A DNA stretch of 7,546 nt from JBOGED01 sp050743625 (GTDB lineage Bacteria > Actinomycetota > Nitriliruptoria > Euzebyales > Egibacteraceae), in contig JBOGED010000393.1 of the NCBI GenBank assembly GCA_050743625.1, positions 1-7,546 of the forward strand, given 5' to 3'. A program made the position numbers and the translations under genes. The notes below the pieces were generated by a model, which ran no database searches, was not told the DNA's origin, and saw nothing but the letters and a program-made list of their open reading frames with translations. Below, piece after piece: positions 6,251 to 7,546 of the stretch; the first letter of the stretch is position 1, and each line of letters starts with the position of its first letter.

Positions 6251-6264
6251 CTGGCGCAAGCCAG
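6251..6264. promoter_or_regulatory. Inverted repeat in the EamA-GntR divergent gap, possible operator
   Basis: CTGGC-GCAA-GCCAG is a perfect 5-bp inverted repeat four bases from the TAGGATA motif. Its position between a GntR gene and its presumed transporter target suits an operator, but it does not clearly match the usual HutC-type GT..AC consensus, and short arms make chance possible. Confidence 0.3.
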
Positions 6265-6267
6265 TCA

Positions 6268-6274
6268 TAGGATA
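6268..6274. promoter_or_regulatory. Symmetric -10-like motif shared by divergent EamA and GntR genes
   Basis: TAGGATA reads TAGGAT on the plus strand (6268-6273) and TATCCT on the minus strand (6274-6269), both fitting the actinobacterial TANNNT -10 form. On the plus strand the start site would fall within about 0-3 bases of the GntR ATG at 6283, giving a leaderless transcript, which agrees with the lack of a ribosome site there. On the minus strand the leader to the EamA ATG at 6214 would be about 45-50 bases. No good -35 was found on either side. Confidence 0.4.
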
Positions 6275-6282
6275 GCCGGCAG

Positions 6283-7062
6283 ATGACCGACCACACCCCC
6301 GACGCCGCCAAACGCCAACCCCCGCCCAGCAAACGCATCGCCGACGAGCTCCGCCGAGCCATCGACACCGGCGAGCTCCCCCCAGGCTCGCAACTGCCCT
6401 CAGAGCGTGAGCTGGCCCGCAGCCACGGCACCGCCCGCAACACCGCCCGCCAAGCCATACAGATCCTGCTCGCCGAAGGGCTTGTCGAGGCCCAGCACGG
6501 ACGTGGCGTGTTCGTCCGCCCCCCACGAGCCATGGTCCGCCTCGGCCACGACCGCTACTCGCGCCGCTACCGCCAAAAAGGCATCCCCCCGTTCCGCGCC
6601 GAAGCAGAACGACAAGGCTTCACGCCAAGAGTAGAAGTCCGCGATATCGGCCCCGTGCCCGCACCCGGATGGGTCGCCGAACGCCTCAAACTCTCAGAAG
6701 GCGACAACGTGCTCCGCAGACGAAACCGCTACTACGCCGACGACCGCCCCGTCCAACTCGCCGACACCTACATCCCCCTGCCCATCGCCGGCCAAAGCCC
6801 CCTCCACCAGGCTGAAACCGGACCCGGCGGCATCTACCAACGCCTCGAAGAACAAGGGCACCGCCTCGTCACCTTCCGCGAAGACATCACCGCCCGCATG
6901 CCCCGCCCCGACGAAACCGACACCCTCGCCATCCCCCCCGGCGTCCCCATCATCGAACTCCTCCACACCAGCCACAACCAACACGGCGACCCCTTCGAAA
7001 TCACCCACATCATCCTCCCCGCCGACCGCAACGGCCTCACCTACGAACTCCCCGCCGACTAG
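6283..7062 (+). CDS. GntR-family repressor, HutC subfamily with UTRA domain
   Basis: A 259-residue cytoplasmic regulator of normal length. The winged HTH spans about residues 15-80: SKRIADELRRAIDTGELPPG, LPSERELA (38-45), a recognition helix TARNTARQAIQ (50-60), and the wing GLVEAQHGRGVFV (66-78). A UTRA ligand-binding domain follows (about 95-252), with FTPRVEVRDIG, RRRNRYYADDRPVQLADTYIP, the ITARMPRPDETDTL segment and the PFEITHIILPADR end. HutC-type repressors release DNA when a small metabolite binds UTRA. Its divergent position to the EamA transporter suggests it controls that gene and itself. The start has no ribosome site and may be leaderless. Codon choice differs from the left-hand genes: third positions strongly favour C over G, and GAA, AAA and CAA are used often, hinting at a separate origin. 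It ends in a CTAG shared with the minus-strand gene to the right. Confidence 0.93.
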   Translation: MTDHTPDAAKRQPPPSKRIADELRRAIDTGELPPGSQLPSERELARSHGTARNTARQAIQILLAEGLVEAQHGRGVFVRPPRAMVRLGHDRYSRRYRQKGIPPFRAEAERQGFTPRVEVRDIGPVPAPGWVAERLKLSEGDNVLRRRNRYYADDRPVQLADTYIPLPIAGQSPLHQAETGPGGIYQRLEEQGHRLVTFREDITARMPRPDETDTLAIPPGVPIIELLHTSHNQHGDPFEITHIILPADRNGLTYELPAD

Positions 7063-7546
7063 CCGGCCGGCACAGCTCCAGGCTTAGACGTGAGGTCGAT
7101 GCTGCTTTGGCCCGTCGATGCCGGTGTCCGAGACGGCTCTGCTGGCGTATTTGGGAGAAGGAGCGGCCTGAGAATGGCCCCGAAGATGAGGACCACGGTC
7201 ACGCCAGCGAGTCCCAGCGTAAGGAGTATGGCCCGTCTGCTTTGAGTGATCTGGTTCCTCGCGTCCTGAGCGTCGTGAGCCCCTTGATCGCGTCGATGTT
7301 CTCTCGGAGCAGCACCTCACGGTAGAGGTCAAGGTCAGACTCGAAGGCATTGAGCGCTGTACGGGCTGCGCTCTACACGTAGCTGATTCGCGGCGAACCC
7401 AAGGCAGAACAGGATCGTGAGGATCGCGGCTAGTAGGACGACCGCGGCGGCCGGTTCAAGCAAGTCGCCCTTGAAGGCGACGAGGATGCCGACCGCAGCA
7501 GCGGCCTGGAGGACCGCCCGGTCGAAGGTCGACCGGGCGGTGGTCG
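7059..7546 (-). pseudogene. Frameshifted membrane protein gene, 5' end outside window
   Basis: Read on the minus strand from 7544, one frame gives FDRAVLQAAAVGILVAFKG and then AAAVVLLAAILTILFCLGF, a two-helix membrane hairpin, and then meets TGA at 7337-7335. Shifting by one base around 7375-7340 opens NAFESDLDLYREVLLREN and IDAIKGLT, an acidic helical linker. Shifting back around 7280-7270 returns to the first frame with DAQDARNQITQSRRAILLTL and a third membrane helix (GLAGVTVVLIFGAIL). A Pro/Ser/Thr tail then runs to TAG at 7061-7059. Two compensating shifts within about 100 bases imply a decayed gene, or two sequencing errors. The TM-TM-helix-TM plan resembles small effector-like membrane proteins, but I cannot name a family. 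Its stop overlaps the GntR stop. Confidence 0.6.

Noticed and set aside
5102..6286. A single 394-residue plus-strand protein
   Set aside because: Only the first ~80 residues look like a protein; the rest is Gln/Asp/Arg-rich shadow exactly antisense to EamA codons, open because high-GC genes avoid TTA, CTA and TCA.
7062..7071. GCCGGCCGGC stretch as a terminator of GntR
   Set aside because: Self-complementary but with no workable loop and no T-tract.
7084..7350. Minus-strand ORF of 88 residues with an ATG
   Set aside because: Ser/Arg/Thr-rich without structure; the other two frames carry the hydrophobic helices and linker of a decayed membrane protein.
1..7546. tRNA, rRNA, riboswitch, insertion sequence or attachment site
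   Set aside because: I looked for cloverleaf-like and conserved RNA segments, transposase or integrase motifs and flanking direct repeats and saw none.

Overview
The window looks like an accessory, regulator-rich stretch of a filamentous high-GC actinomycete (Streptosporangiales- or Pseudonocardiales-like). The reasons are the very high GC at third codon positions, a WhiB-type Fe-S regulator, a DUF5753 (Scr1/WhiJ-like) XRE regulator, a DUF6879 protein, a TPR-XRE regulator and a WD40 protein with the C-terminal signature of actinobacterial STAND-type NTPases. Genus-level assignment is inference.

Layout, left to right. Positions 1-774 (+) hold the C-terminal part of a WD40 beta-propeller protein whose N-terminus lies outside the window; its blades form a 126-bp DNA repeat. 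It ends tail-to-tail with a TPR-containing XRE regulator (1017-2468, -). The 242-bp gap between them holds a possible terminator and a clean 8-bp-stem hairpin. Divergent from that regulator is a WhiB-family gene (2751-3002, +). Next is a tight three-gene operon (3128-4739, +): a 73-aa CX4C protein, a DUF6879 protein and a DUF5753 XRE regulator, joined by two successive GTGA stop/start overlaps. A sigma70-like promoter with an inverted repeat over its -10 element precedes it. A second good promoter (4768-4796) precedes an 85-aa Cys/His-containing protein (4841-5098) and a further small ORF (from 5111).

The ORF at 5111 has no stop of its own. Its frame runs exactly antiparallel, codon on codon, through an EamA/DMT-family transporter (5270-6214, -), whose own stop is a sense CTA Leu codon of the small ORF. 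This looks like either a fused 3' junction or an extreme convergent overlap. The transporter is divergent from a GntR/UTRA (HutC-type) repressor (6283-7062, +), the classical regulator/transporter pairing, and a symmetric TAGGATA motif lies in the gap. The right edge holds a membrane-protein gene on the minus strand (7059-7546) broken by two compensating frameshifts; its stop shares one CTAG with the GntR stop.

The most interesting unit is the 73-aa / DUF6879 / DUF5753-XRE operon plus its downstream small genes. Known Scr1/WhiJ-type regulators usually pair with a DUF397 protein; none is seen here, and DUF6879 holds the partner position. Together with the WhiB, the TPR-XRE and the GntR, four transcriptional regulators sit within about 6 kb.
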